NCBI GenBank assembly: GCA_041484525.1
Contig: JBGPHT010000060.1
Coordinates: 1-42,103, forward strand
Source of the DNA: JBGPHT01 sp041484525
GTDB lineage: Bacteria > Acidobacteriota > Terriglobia > Bryobacterales > Bryobacteraceae
Reading direction: 5' to 3'
Length of the DNA stretch: 42,103 bases
Made by a program: the position numbers and the translations under genes. The stretch's first letter is position 1, and each line of letters opens with the position of its first letter. Shown in pieces: positions 32,019-41,698 of the stretch. The notes beneath the pieces were generated by a model. That model was not told the origin of the DNA, searched no databases, and saw only the letters and a program-made list of their open reading frames with translations.

Positions 32019-34382
32019 ATGTGGAACGAAATCCGGCAGTCGCTTCGTTCTTTGCGCCGGGCGCCGGCGCTCACCGTGGTTTCCGTCCTGACGGTCGCGC
32101 TCGGGGTGGGCGCGGGGACGGCGCTGTTCAGCGTGGTCAAGGCAGTGCTGCTCAACCCGCTGCCCTATGCGCAGCCGGACCGGCTGGCGTGGCTGGCGGC
32201 ACTCAACGATTCCCGCGATGAGATGCGCGTCTCGATGGCGGACTTCGACGACTGGCGCCGGCAGAACCGCAGCTTCGCGTCCATGGCCGGCTACACCGAC
32301 TCCCCCTTGGTGGCCGGGGGTACGGCGGCGCCGGAGCGCACCCATGGCGCATTCGTTACGGAAGATTTCTTCGAGGTGACGGGGGCCCACCCGGTTCTGG
32401 GGCGGCTCTTCTCGCCGGAGGAGCACCGGAAGGGCACAGCATTGGGCTCGGTGGTGCTCGGGTACGGTCTATGGCAGCGCGTGTATGGCGGGGATCGCGC
32501 TATCCTCGGCCGGAAAATCAAAGTGATCGGGCTGCCCTCGACCGTCATCGGAGTCATGCCGCCGGGGTTCGCGTTTCCGGCGGGGAGCGAACTGTGGGTC
32601 TCGGCGCGGGCGCTGGGCGAGGGCGAGGAAAGGACGGCGCACAACTATCTGGCGGTGGGGCGGATGCGTCCCGGGGTTTCGGTGGAGCAGGCCAGCCAGG
32701 ATCTCAGTGCCATCGCGCGCGGGCTGAAACGACAGTACGCGGGGCCGTTCCAAACGGCGGACGCTTCCGCCGTGCCTCTCGCACGGCACCTCGCCGGCAG
32801 CGTGCGCACACCGCTGCTGGTGCTGTTCGCGGCGGTCGGGCTGCTGCTGCTCATCGTGTGCGTGAATGTGGCGAATCTCCTGCTGGTGCGGGTGACGGCG
32901 CGGTCCCGTGAACTCGCCATGCGCACCGCCCTGGGCGCGACCGGGTGGCGCCTGTTCCGCCAACTGCTGTTAGAGAGCCTGTCACTCTCGATCGCCGGTG
33001 GCGCTCTCGGCTTCGTGGTGGCGTTCTGGTCGCTCGATCTGCTGCGGCTGCTGCTGCCCGCCGGCATACCGCGCGCCACCGAGGTGCGGATGGATGGCGG
33101 CGCGATCGCGTTCGCGGTGGCCCTTGCAGCCGTCACCGGGATTCTGTTCGGGACCCTGCCTTCGTGGCGCGCCTCGCGACTCAACATCTTCGAGGCACTA
33201 AAAGCCGGGGCGCGCGGGCAGTCGGCCGGCCGGCGCTCGCAGCGCACCCAGGCCGCGCTGGTGATTTCCGAGGTGGCGCTCTCCCTGATGCTGCTGGCCG
33301 GCGCCGGGCTGCTGCTCCAGAGTTTCGCGAAATTGCGCGCCGTGGACCCCGGTTTTCGCGCCGACCGCGTGCTCACCGCCAACCTGTCCTTCCCGGTGAA
33401 TGCGGCGGCGCGCGGCCGGCTGGTATCCGCCTATCGCGAGACGATCGAGTGCGTGCGCGCGCTCCCCGGAGTGGAGGCGGCCGGTACCATCAAAGACCTG
33501 CCATTCGACCCCATCCAACGCGACGGGGCCTTCAAGATGGAGAGCCGCCGCGATCTGAAGGATCTGGACGCCGGCTACCTGATCGTGAGTCCGGGCCTGA
33601 TGGAAGCTTTGCGTATCCCCATGGTGCGGGGTCGCCGATTCAACGATTCGGATTCGGAGCAAGGGCCGGGCGTGGCCATTGTCAGCGCGGAAATGGCGCG
33701 GCGATTCTGGCCGGATCGCGACCCTATCGGCGAGCGCATCTGGTACAACAGCTTCGATCCCAGAGAGAATTGGCTGACGATTGTGGGGGTGGCCGGCGAT
33801 GTGCGGCAGTCCGGCCTGACGGAGCCCACACCGGCGCAGGCGTACGTGTGTTATCCGCAAGTGCAGATCAAGGGACAGCTCGGATCGGGAAACCTGGTGG
33901 TACGGTCGGCGGTGCACCCGGCCAGCCTGGCCCCCGCGGTGCGCCGCATCATTCACGACGTGAGCCCGGAAGCCGCCGCGGCTTTCCGTCCGATGAGCGA
34001 ACTGCTGGCCGACGCCACGGCGCGCCAGCGTTTCCAGATGCAGGTGCTGGGCGCGTTCGCAGCGCTGGCGCTGTTGCTGGCGGCGGTGGGCCTTTACGGC
34101 GTGCTCTCCTACACCGTGACCAGCAACCGCGCGCAGATCGGCATCCGGATGGCGCTGGGCGCGCAGCCCGCGGAGGTGTTCCGCATGGTGGCGGCGCGCG
34201 CCGTCAGACTTACAATGACCGGAACCGTGGCGGGCCTGGCAGGCTGCCTGGCGGTGCGGAGCGTGCTGCGGAAAACGGTCTTCGGCATCGGCCCGAGCGA
34301 GCCCGCGGTGCTGCTGGCGTGCTGGTTCCCGGCGCTGCGCGCCATGCGGGTGGACCCGGTGACGGTGCTGCGCGAGGAGTAA
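32019..34382 (+). CDS. ADOP-type (MacB/FtsX-like) ABC permease
   Basis: 787 residues from ATG 32019 (MWNEIRQSLRSLRRAPALTV). Two tandem halves each join a MacB-type periplasmic core to an FtsX domain. The first half has TALFSVVKAVLLNPLPYA, then three membrane helices including LVLFAAVGLLLLIVCVNVANLLLVR and AMRTALGATGWRL. The second ends YGVLSYTVTSNRAQIGIRMALGAQ. No ATPase gene is adjacent, hence an orphan permease, a class expanded in Acidobacteria. The last membrane segment seems shortened: GIGPSEPAVLLACWFPALR lacks about 12-15 residues usual there. The role is unknown; metabolite or peptide export is likely. No strong Shine-Dalgarno sequence. Confidence 0.85.
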   Translation: MWNEIRQSLRSLRRAPALTVVSVLTVALGVGAGTALFSVVKAVLLNPLPYAQPDRLAWLAALNDSRDEMRVSMADFDDWRRQNRSFASMAGYTDSPLVAGGTAAPERTHGAFVTEDFFEVTGAHPVLGRLFSPEEHRKGTALGSVVLGYGLWQRVYGGDRAILGRKIKVIGLPSTVIGVMPPGFAFPAGSELWVSARALGEGEERTAHNYLAVGRMRPGVSVEQASQDLSAIARGLKRQYAGPFQTADASAVPLARHLAGSVRTPLLVLFAAVGLLLLIVCVNVANLLLVRVTARSRELAMRTALGATGWRLFRQLLLESLSLSIAGGALGFVVAFWSLDLLRLLLPAGIPRATEVRMDGGAIAFAVALAAVTGILFGTLPSWRASRLNIFEALKAGARGQSAGRRSQRTQAALVISEVALSLMLLAGAGLLLQSFAKLRAVDPGFRADRVLTANLSFPVNAAARGRLVSAYRETIECVRALPGVEAAGTIKDLPFDPIQRDGAFKMESRRDLKDLDAGYLIVSPGLMEALRIPMVRGRRFNDSDSEQGPGVAIVSAEMARRFWPDRDPIGERIWYNSFDPRENWLTIVGVAGDVRQSGLTEPTPAQAYVCYPQVQIKGQLGSGNLVVRSAVHPASLAPAVRRIIHDVSPEAAAAFRPMSELLADATARQRFQMQVLGAFAALALLLAAVGLYGVLSYTVTSNRAQIGIRMALGAQPAEVFRMVAARAVRLTMTGTVAGLAGCLAVRSVLRKTVFGIGPSEPAVLLACWFPALRAMRVDPVTVLREE

Positions 34383-34408
34383 TGGCGCGTGCGATGATGT
34401 AGGGTCTT

Positions 34409-35104
34409 ATGCCTACATCGCCGCACGTGGAGAAACATTTCGAGGCTTCGGCGACCGTCCGCGATGTCGTGATCGGCATGGCCGACGGGCTCACGGTTCC
34501 GTTCGCTCTGGCGGCGGGACTTTCGGGGACGGTGTCGCAGACCAACATCATCGTGATTGCCGGTCTGGCCGAAATCGCCGCCGGGTCGATCGCGATGGGC
34601 CTCGGCGGCTATCTGGCGGCGCGTACGGACCGCGATCATTACGTCTCCGAGCGCGATCGCGAAATCCGCGAGACCATGGAGCTTCCCGATAAAGAGCGCG
34701 AAGAAGTGGCCGATGTCTTCCGCGACTATGGCATGTCGGAGGAGGAGCTGACGCCCGTGGTCAAGGCAATCGTGAAGGATCAGAAACGCTGGGTCGATTT
34801 CATGATGCGGTTCGAGCTGGGCTTCGAGGAGCCCGACCCGAAGCGTGCGCGCAACAGCGCCGTGACCATCGCGCTTTCCTATATCCTGGGCGGCCTGGTT
34901 CCTCTCGCGCCGTACATGACGATGGGCGAACTGGAATCGGCCTTGCGCGTTTCGGTCGTGGTAACGCTGATCGCGCTATTCATCTTCGGATTCGTGAAGG
35001 GCCGGCTGACCGGCATTTCCCCACTGCGCGGTGGATTGCAAACGGCGGTCATCGGCGGCCTAGCATCGGCGGCGGCGTTCACGCTGGCGCGGTTGATCAG
35101 GTAG
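34409..35104 (+). CDS. VIT1/CCC1-family iron/manganese transporter
   Basis: 231 residues. The first helices contain VIGMADGLTVPFALAAGLSG and EIAAGSIAMGLGGYLAARTD, conserved in the VIT1/CCC1 family, which exports Fe2+ or Mn2+ from the cytoplasm. A charged cytoplasmic domain follows (residues about 75-145, with ELPDKEREEVADVF), probably the metal-binding region, and then three C-terminal membrane segments. Its stop codon abuts the left arm of the long palindrome. Confidence 0.9.
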   Translation: MPTSPHVEKHFEASATVRDVVIGMADGLTVPFALAAGLSGTVSQTNIIVIAGLAEIAAGSIAMGLGGYLAARTDRDHYVSERDREIRETMELPDKEREEVADVFRDYGMSEEELTPVVKAIVKDQKRWVDFMMRFELGFEEPDPKRARNSAVTIALSYILGGLVPLAPYMTMGELESALRVSVVVTLIALFIFGFVKGRLTGISPLRGGLQTAVIGGLASAAAFTLARLIR

Positions 35105-35218
35105 AGTCTATTTCGGGGACAGGCTACACAACCTCGAAATTCGCCGCAAAGTGTTGAACTGGCGCAGGTGTTTTCTGGCGAATTTCGAGGTTGTGTAGCC
35201 TGTCCCCGAAATAGACTC
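35104..35218. repeat. Long perfect palindrome, dispersed element copy 1
   Basis: Arms at 35104-35145 and 35177-35218 are perfect reverse complements over 42 bases, loop 31 bases. Each arm has GGGGACAGGCTACACAACCT or its complement. It lies exactly between two convergent genes, overlapping both stop codons, and could end transcription in both directions. A shorter copy is at 41934-41985. The shape suggests a REP/RAYT-type or MITE-like element; no transposase is nearby. Confidence 0.9.
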
Positions 35219-37061
35219 AGCGCCAGCGCGCGGCATCGGCGGGCGGCACGCGGATTTCGTAACGATCGATAGAGTAGACCGTCACCATGCCGTGCTTCAC
35301 GTAATCGACGAACGGCTGCACGGGCCGGACCGGGCGGTATATCTCACCCCATTGCTCCAGATTCGCGCTGTAGACCACGCAGGGAGCGGGCGCCGCGGAG
35401 AACGCGTGCAGCAGTTCCTGTTGCGCCGGTTCGTCGAATAAGGACATGGCCGATGAATAGATAAAACCGTTGGGATGCGGCAGGCCGGACCAGATTTGCA
35501 GACTGTTGAGACCGGGCACCGTTACCAGGCTGCCGCAGTGCGCGTTGAGCGCCGCCACCAGGCTGCTGTAGATGTGATAGTCCTCAGGCGCAAGGCGGAT
35601 GAGCATCGAGTTCGGTAGATGCTGCCGGGCTGCGGGCTCTCTCCACCAGGCCCACGTGATGCGGGCTGCCTGCAGCGAAGTGGCCAGCAGCAGCATCGCG
35701 GCGACGGCGCGGCCGCGCGTCAGCCAGCCGGAGAGAAACGGCACCGGCATCTCCTCACCTACATGCGCGAATGCCGCTACCAGGAGCAACGAGCCGGCTA
35801 TCGCCAACTGGTCGTGACCGGGGACGGGGTAAACCATCAGCAGCGCGAAACTGCCGAGGGCCACGGCGATCGACTGCGGACGGAAGGCGGATCTGCCGGA
35901 GAACCAGTCGGGCTCCGGAGTCAGCATCCACAGCACGGCGGGGGCCAGCGCAACTAAGATCCTGGGCGCGAGCACGGATGCCAGCACCATAACCGCGCAC
36001 ACCAGCGGTCTCCATCGAAGCAGCATTTCCTGGTTCCACTGATTGCGCCGCGCGAACCACCATAGCCCGGCGCCGCCCGCCAGCACGGTAGCGCTCAGAA
36101 CCATCGGCATGGGTCGCGGGTCCTGGACCGAGTCGCGGATGCGAAGCGCGGTCACCAGCACGCCCTGCACCAGGTCGTACCACGAAGTGCCGTGCGCCAG
36201 AGCGGTGGCGAGGGTAAGGGCGGATGCGACGAGAAAGCCTCCGGCGATCCACGCCGCGTCGTCGCGGGAAATGACGGCGACGCGCTGCCGCAAGAACCAG
36301 AATGCCAACGTCGCGAGCGAGCAACTGTACAACAGGCACTGGAGAGCGATTCCGGGAATCGCGATGTGGGACCCCATCAGGGCGATCGGAATGGCGGCGC
36401 ACGATAGCACGATCGCAGCGCGCCAGAAGCCGGAGGGACGGAGCCCGGCGAGGAAGACCAGCCCCAGGCCGGCCAGAAAGAAAATTCCTACGTTGATCTT
36501 GGTGAGGAAGATGGCGGCGGTGGCGGCGCCCACCACGAAGAACGCCGGGCGCGAGCCGATCGAGGGGATGAGGCTGACAGCGAGGATCGCCAGCGCATGC
36601 AACAACAAGATGAGACCCTGGGGATGGCCCGGGCCGTCGGACAAGACACGCAGCGCCACCGCCGCAGTGACGAACGCGGCGACGCCCATCGCCAGCGATC
36701 GCCGCCAAAGCCAGACGCTCCAGCCCCAGAGCCCCGCGGTGAGCAGCCAGCATGCGAGAGTCACGGCGCGCATGGCGTCATGCGTGGCCTGCCAGCCGGC
36801 GGATGAGAAGAGGCCTCCCAATACGTCGTAGTAGAATGGCCCATACTCGGTGTACATACCGGTATAAAGCGGACGTCCCGCGAGGTACTGTTTGAGCGTC
36901 ATCAGCATGAAGCCTTCGTCGTCGTAATAGTAGAAACGGGAGCGAAGGTGGAGGAAGGCGTAGACGCACGTAAGAGCGATGCCGCAGATGACGAGCGCGG
37001 CGCGCACGCGAGGTCCCGTCAGATGCACCGGTGGCGTAGCGATTGCGGGAGTGGCGTGCAT
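35217..37061 (-). CDS. Multi-membrane GT-C-like protein
   Basis: 614 residues with about 11 membrane segments. After the first helix comes a loop with RFYYYDDEGFMLMTLKQYL, an acidic DDEG motif where GT-C glycosyltransferases (family 39/83-like) keep their catalytic aspartate. Then come YTEYGPFYYDVLGG and KINVGIFFLAGLGL. The C-terminal domain (after about residue 470) is soluble and contains IWSGLPHPNGFIYSSAMSLF. It may transfer a polyprenyl-linked sugar on the periplasmic face; target unknown. A broken paralog lies at 38946-40767 and the two 3' ends are nearly identical. No other glycan genes are adjacent. Confidence 0.75.
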   Translation of the reverse strand: MHATPAIATPPVHLTGPRVRAALVICGIALTCVYAFLHLRSRFYYYDDEGFMLMTLKQYLAGRPLYTGMYTEYGPFYYDVLGGLFSSAGWQATHDAMRAVTLACWLLTAGLWGWSVWLWRRSLAMGVAAFVTAAVALRVLSDGPGHPQGLILLLHALAILAVSLIPSIGSRPAFFVVGAATAAIFLTKINVGIFFLAGLGLVFLAGLRPSGFWRAAIVLSCAAIPIALMGSHIAIPGIALQCLLYSCSLATLAFWFLRQRVAVISRDDAAWIAGGFLVASALTLATALAHGTSWYDLVQGVLVTALRIRDSVQDPRPMPMVLSATVLAGGAGLWWFARRNQWNQEMLLRWRPLVCAVMVLASVLAPRILVALAPAVLWMLTPEPDWFSGRSAFRPQSIAVALGSFALLMVYPVPGHDQLAIAGSLLLVAAFAHVGEEMPVPFLSGWLTRGRAVAAMLLLATSLQAARITWAWWREPAARQHLPNSMLIRLAPEDYHIYSSLVAALNAHCGSLVTVPGLNSLQIWSGLPHPNGFIYSSAMSLFDEPAQQELLHAFSAAPAPCVVYSANLEQWGEIYRPVRPVQPFVDYVKHGMVTVYSIDRYEIRVPPADAARWR

Positions 37062-37172
37062 ACAGCGGCCCTCAGTATACGGGTGACACCGATTTCTACT
37101 ATGTGAGAAAGGAAACCGAGCGGCCGCGCGTGTGTGTCGTAGGGCACAAGGGTTCCGAGTAGTCTGGCGTAG

Positions 37173-37687
37173 ATGCGCTCTTTTCCGCTGGTTCTTCTCG
37201 CGGCGGAGGTTTTACCGTCTGCTTTCGCACAAGGAATACAGACCGACTTTACGGTGGGTAGGACGGTCTTTTGCGGACGATGGCCCAGTGTATGAAACCA
37301 CGGTCGGCGGCTCGGTTCGTTTATACTCTCGCGTCGATGGAGCTTCGAGCCGGAATTCCTACATGCCAGGAAAAATCCGACCGTAACTAACTACTTCTTA
37401 TCTGGCGTTCGACTTCCTCCAGCGAGGCCGCCGGATCGTGCCGTATTGGTACGCGGCGCCTGATCCTTCTGCAGAACTTCACGGGCCTCGCAAAGTACGA
37501 CGGTCACGTCGATCGATGTGTAGGAATCGCATTCACAAATAGATCGGACGGGCTCATTGAGTTCGATTGTTGCTACATGGAAGGCAAGTGGATACCCGAC
37601 CCAGAAGTAGAAGAGATGCTCAATAAGGACAACCCGTTCCGCCCCTTGCACATCAAGCCTAAGCCGGGTTACCTGCTGGACCTTTGA
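37173..37687 (+). pseudogene. Possible decayed exported-protein gene
   Basis: ATG 37173 opens a 40-codon frame starting with a good signal peptide (MRSFPLVLLAAEVLPSAFAQ) and stopping at 37293-37295. A second frame is open from 37391 to TGA 37685-37687 and reads like protein (FTGLAKYDGHVDRC, LIEFDCCYMEGKWIPDPEVE, then a proline/lysine-rich end) but has no proper start. The pieces may be one gene broken by indels, or two unrelated remnants. Base composition looks lower in GC than in neighbours. No family recognised. Confidence 0.3.
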
Positions 37688-37893
37688 TCCACCGCCAAGC
37701 CAGAAAAGAGCGGTAAGGCGTTACGTTGAATCGCCAATATTACAAATTCCCAGGCTTGCATGCATGTGTGTTACGCTTACCGTCAGCGTGTCCATTAAGT
37801 GGCTACCCACTCTACGCCTCCGCAGCCGGCCATTATGGCGTGTCTTGACGGAATGTCAAGATGCCGAACAGCGCCGTACGCTGAAACAATACG

Positions 37894-38754
37894 ATGGCCG
37901 ACAACAAAATGACGCGCGAGCAATGGCTGGCGATGCTGGAACCTGACGCCGGAGCTGGGCTTGAGAATGTGGTTTTATCCGACCGTGACAGAGCTGGTCT
38001 TATCCTTGACCGCGTGGACTATGAACAGCAACTGACGGCCATCACCGGGCTGCTGGCGCGCAATAAGGCAGCCGACAAGCAACTTGAGGCTGAGCGGAAA
38101 GAAATCGTAGCGTTCATCAAGAAGAGTTCCGGTTCAGCGCAGGAGCATGCCATCGACGAATCAGGCGAAAACTTCTATGCCATGGTCTACCAGGGCGCGG
38201 CCCACAGCATGGCGGCGCTCGGGATGATCGCGCCGATGTACGAGTCAATGTTTATTCAGGCCTTCGAAAGCATACGGGAGATATTTCGGAAAACTGGCGT
38301 GAGCCTGCCCGCGCATGCGAGAGATGGCATAACGAAGAGCGACGACTTCTGGGACTGCCACCTCGTGTATAGCGAAAAGGCCAAATACAAAACGCGGCCG
38401 GACCTTGTGGAAGGGATTATGGAGCTGGCAGACGCCACCGAGTTGACGCTACCTGACGGACTCGAAAACTTGCTTGAGGCACTGTTCTCTTATCGCAACA
38501 AGATGTTCCACTGCGGATTTGAGTGGCCTAAAAATGAGTGCCTAAAATTCGCCTAGCGGATCGAAGAGAAGAACTGGGAGGGCTGGTTTGACCGGTCGGA
38601 ACACGGCGAAGAGCCATGGATATTCTATATGTCGGACGATTTCATCAAGGGTTGCCTTGAGATGATCGACAAGGTGCTGGATGCGTTCGGACGGTATTGC
38701 AAGGACCGGCTGCCGGTAGTTCCCATTCCGGTTGAGGGATTTCCGTTCGCATAA
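37894..38754 (+). pseudogene. HEPN-like gene interrupted by an amber codon
   Basis: From ATG 37894, 220 residues are followed by TAG at 38554-38556. The same frame then continues 65 codons of clearly protein-like sequence (RIEEKNWEGWFDRSEHGEEP, ending VEGFPFA) to TAA 38752-38754. One nonsense change would restore a 286-residue protein. The sequence ALFSYRNKMFHCGF just before the stop carries R-x4-H (R201, H206), the HEPN RNase motif. HEPN proteins serve in toxin-antitoxin and antiphage systems; here the activity is unproven. The stretch is lower in GC than its neighbours by eye, suggesting acquisition. Confidence 0.6.
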
Positions 38755-38945
38755 CTTTCGGTTGCGCTTGCCTGCGATTCTGCTACGCTACCGGATGCGG
38801 CAAGTCCGCCGACTCGCAGAGCGCCACGTTTACCGCTACCAGATACCGATGGTCTCCCGCCGGATGTGGATTCTTGGCCGCGACCCTTCCTGCGGGCGAG
38901 TCGGAAGAAACTCCAACTGGCCCACTCCCCAGTCAGCCCGTTCGC
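38755..38945. other. Gap between HEPN-like gene and paralog, no gene seen
   Basis: Both strands were read. Open frames exist but their translations (arginine-rich on one strand, proline/serine-rich on the other) do not look like protein, and no start has a ribosome site. No repeat was noticed. Confidence 0.4.
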
Positions 38946-40767
38946 TCAGCGCCAGCGCGCGGCATCGGCGGGCGGCACGCGGATTTCGTAATGATTGATG
39001 GCGAAGACCGGCACCAGTCCGTGCTTCACATAATCGACAAACGGCTGCGCCGGAAGAGGAGGGCGGTACATCTCGCCCCATGTCTCGAGGGACGGGTTGT
39101 ACACCACGCATGGGGATGGTGCGGCGGAGAACGCGCGCAGAAGCCGCTGTTGGGTGGCTTCGTCGAACAGCGGCATGGCCGCCGAATAAATGAACCCGTT
39201 GGGGTGCGGAAGTCCGGACCAGATCTGAAAACTGTTCATGCCCGGTACGGTCGCGAGGGTACTGCAATGCGCCGTCACGCCCGCCAGAACGCTGCTGTAG
39301 GTTTCGTATTCCTCGGGCGAGAATCGAACCAGGTTGGCGTGCGCCAGATGCTGCCGCGCGGCGGGAGCTGTCGTGTAGCTCCAGATGACGCGGCCGGCTT
39401 GCACACCGGCGACCAGCAGCAGGCCTGCGCTCAGCGTGCGCAGCATGGCGGGTGTAGCCGACCACGGGAGTGACGGCAGCGCCGGTGCGGGCGACGCCAT
39501 GGCGGCGAACGCGGCCGGCCAGCAGAAGCGACGCGGCCACGGCGAGTTGGGCGCCAGGGACCGGGTAAACCATCAGCAGACCGAAAGCTCCCAGGAACAA
39601 CGCCAGCGACTCGGGCAAGCGGCCGGGCCTGCCGGCTTCAGGAGCCAGCATCCAGAGCACGCCGGGCACGATCGCAATCAGCAGGTGCGGTGAGACCAGA
39701 GCCAGCGCCAGGATGCCGGCTGCTACCACGGGCTTCCACGGCGCCAGTGCCGCGGGGCGGCGCATCGCGAGCAGCCACAAAGCGACACCCGCCACGAGCG
39801 CCGCGAAGGTGAGGGCGAACGGCTCGGGCCGTGAATCCTGGATCGCGTGGCTGAAGCGCATGGGCGTGAGCAGGACGCCATCGAGCAGTCCGGTCCACGA
39901 AGTTCCATGCGCGCGTACCGTCGCCAGCGTTGCTATGCACGATCCGGCAAAGCCTCCCGCCATCCAACCGGCATCGCTCCAATCCGTGGCCGCGGCGCGG
40001 CTGCCAAAAAGCCGGACTGCCAGCGCGAACAACGAAAAGGAATAGAGCGCGGAGCGGAGGGCGACCGCGGGCAGGGCGATGTGGTTGCGCATCAGCATGG
40101 GCGGAAGGGCCAGGCACATGACGGCGAGCAGGCCGCCGAACACGCGCCGGATGCGTGAGGGCGGCAGTCCTGCCGCCCAGACCACGGCCAGTCCGGCCAG
40201 AAAGAAAATCCCCATATTGATTTTGGTGAGCAGCACGGCGCCCGCCGCCGCTCCGGTGACGAAGAAGGCCGCGCGCCTGCCGATCGTCCCGGTCAGGCTA
40301 AGAGCAGTTACCGCGGTGGCGCAGAAGAGCAGGACCAGCATTTGCGGATGTCCGGGGCCGCTCGCGAGCACGCGCAGGCTCACGGCCGCGGTGGCGAGCG
40401 CGGCCAGCGCCAGCAGCAGCGACCGGCGCCACATCCAAACGCTGAACGCCCATCCGCCCGCGATCGGGAGCCAGCAGGCGAGAGTAAAATAGCGAAGGGC
40501 ATCGTGGGTGACCGGCCAGCCCGACAGAGAAAACACGTCGCCCAGAAGCACGTAGTAGAGGGGTCCGTACTCGGTGTAGACGGAATCGTAGAGTGCACGT
40601 CCGCCCAGGTACTGACGCAGGGTCAGCAGCATGAACCCTTCATCGTCGTACCAGGCGAAGCGCCAGCGGATGATCGAAAACGCGAAGGCTGCGACGAGGC
40701 CGGCGGCTAGCAGGACGGCTAGCACGCGCGTCCGAGAATCGTTCGAACCGGGTGAAGCGGGGCCCAA
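38946..40767 (-). pseudogene. GT-C-like paralog with a one-base frameshift
   Basis: Paralog of the gene at 35217-37061: WYDDEGFMLLTLRQYLGG and YTEYGPLYYVLLGDVF in the N-terminal part, and IWSGLPHPNGFIYSAAMPLF and IRVPPADAARWR at the end. The upstream frame (TTG 40767) runs correctly to SLLLA near 39517; one extra G at about 39516, in GGCCGGCC, throws it out of frame. The proper C-terminus (AAFAAMASPAP onward) continues one base later to 38946. Skipping that base aligns the two paralogs without a gap (SLLLVAAFAHV versus SLLLAAAFAAM). Either a recent mutation or a sequencing error. If translated whole it is about 606 residues. Confidence 0.8.
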
Positions 40768-40808
40768 ACACCGTAGTGTATCAGCACCGCCCTCCGAAAA
40801 GTAAAACC

Positions 40809-41582
40809 TTAGATGGCTGTGGGGGAGTCGATGCCTTCGGACTGCAGCACGACGGCCATCTTCTTGAGCGCCGTCTTATGAATCTGGGAAACGCGGCTCT
40901 CGTTGACGCCCATGATCTCGCCGATTTCCTTCATCGTCATGTCGTTGGTGTAATACAAGACCACCACTTTCTGATAGCGCTCGGGCAGCGTGCCGATGGC
41001 GCGCGCCAGAGTGGACTGCAACTGGCGATGCTGGCACATGACGTCCGGCTGAAACTCCGGAGTGGCTGGATATTCCTGCGCGAGGTCGCGTTCGTGGTCG
41101 GTATTCGGCGTGAGCGAAGCCGGCCCGACGGTGCGCAGTTCCATCTGGATGCGGCGCCACCGGTCCATGCTCACGCCCATCTGCGAAGCCACTTCGGTCT
41201 CGTGCGGATTGCGGCCGAGCTTGGCGGCCAACTCGCGGGTGATGGTGTCCACTTGCTTCTGGCGTTTGCGCATATCGCGCGACGCCCAGTCGAGCTGGCG
41301 CAGGCTGTCGAGGATGGCGCCTTTGATGCGGTGCTTGGCATAGGCCTGGAACGCGACGTTCTTGGTGGCGTCGTACTTGGTCACGGCGTCGAACAATCCG
41401 AGCACGCCGGCGTGCACCAGGTCGTCCAGGTCCACGTGCACGGGAAGGCTCTCGTGTACCCGGATGGCAATGACTTTGACAAGCGGCAGATGATCGAGGA
41501 CGATCCGGTCCCGGGTTGCCCTGGACTGCTTTCGCTTGCGTATAGACACACGTCGCACCTGCATGGTTTTGGTCCTTTTCAT
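40809..41582 (-). CDS. fliA: Flagellar sigma factor FliA (sigma-28)
   Basis: 257 residues. Region 2 (DHLPLVKVIAIRVHESLPVH, DLDDLVHAGVLGLFDAVTKYD, FQAYAKHRIKGAILDSLRQLDWASR), region 3 (LAAKLGRNPHETEVASQMGVS) and region 4 (LPERYQKVVVLYYTNDMTMKEI, VNESRVSQIHKTALKKM) are all present, with the FliA/WhiG-type WASR signature. It directs class 3 flagellar genes at TAAA-N15-GCCGATAA promoters. The ATGs at 41582 and 41564 are each preceded by AGGACC. Upstream are a sigma-54-like promoter and dyad sites. It is about 29 kb from the rest of the flagellar genes in this window. Confidence 0.94.
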   Translation of the reverse strand: MKRTKTMQVRRVSIRKRKQSRATRDRIVLDHLPLVKVIAIRVHESLPVHVDLDDLVHAGVLGLFDAVTKYDATKNVAFQAYAKHRIKGAILDSLRQLDWASRDMRKRQKQVDTITRELAAKLGRNPHETEVASQMGVSMDRWRRIQMELRTVGPASLTPNTDHERDLAQEYPATPEFQPDVMCQHRQLQSTLARAIGTLPERYQKVVVLYYTNDMTMKEIGEIMGVNESRVSQIHKTALKKMAVVLQSEGIDSPTAI

Positions 41583-41629
41583 TTGGTCCTGATTGGGTCC
41601 GAATCAGTTCATCCGGACGACCTTAGAAA

Positions 41630-41646
41630 AGCACGTAGTGCGCCAA
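41630..41646 (-). promoter_or_regulatory. Sigma-54 (-24/-12) promoter of fliA
   Basis: On the minus strand TTGGCGCACTACGTGCT (41646-41630) has the invariant GG and GC exactly 10 bases apart and matches TTGGCAC-N5-TTGCA at most positions. The predicted start near 41619 gives a leader of about 37 bases to the fliA ATG at 41582. Sigma-54 control of sigma-28 is known in several flagellar systems. Confidence 0.65.
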
Positions 41647-41698
41647 CGGTATTAATCCCTAAATGCCTTAGTTTCTTTAGTCCACAAGGAGTAGAGCG

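Noticed and set aside
35104..35218. CRISPR-like or ncRNA gene in the long palindrome
   Set aside because: There is only one pair of inverted arms, no direct repeat/spacer series and no promoter.
38732..38998. Arginine-rich plus-strand frame
   Set aside because: It overlaps the end of the HEPN-like gene and the paralog's 3' end, with non-protein-like composition.
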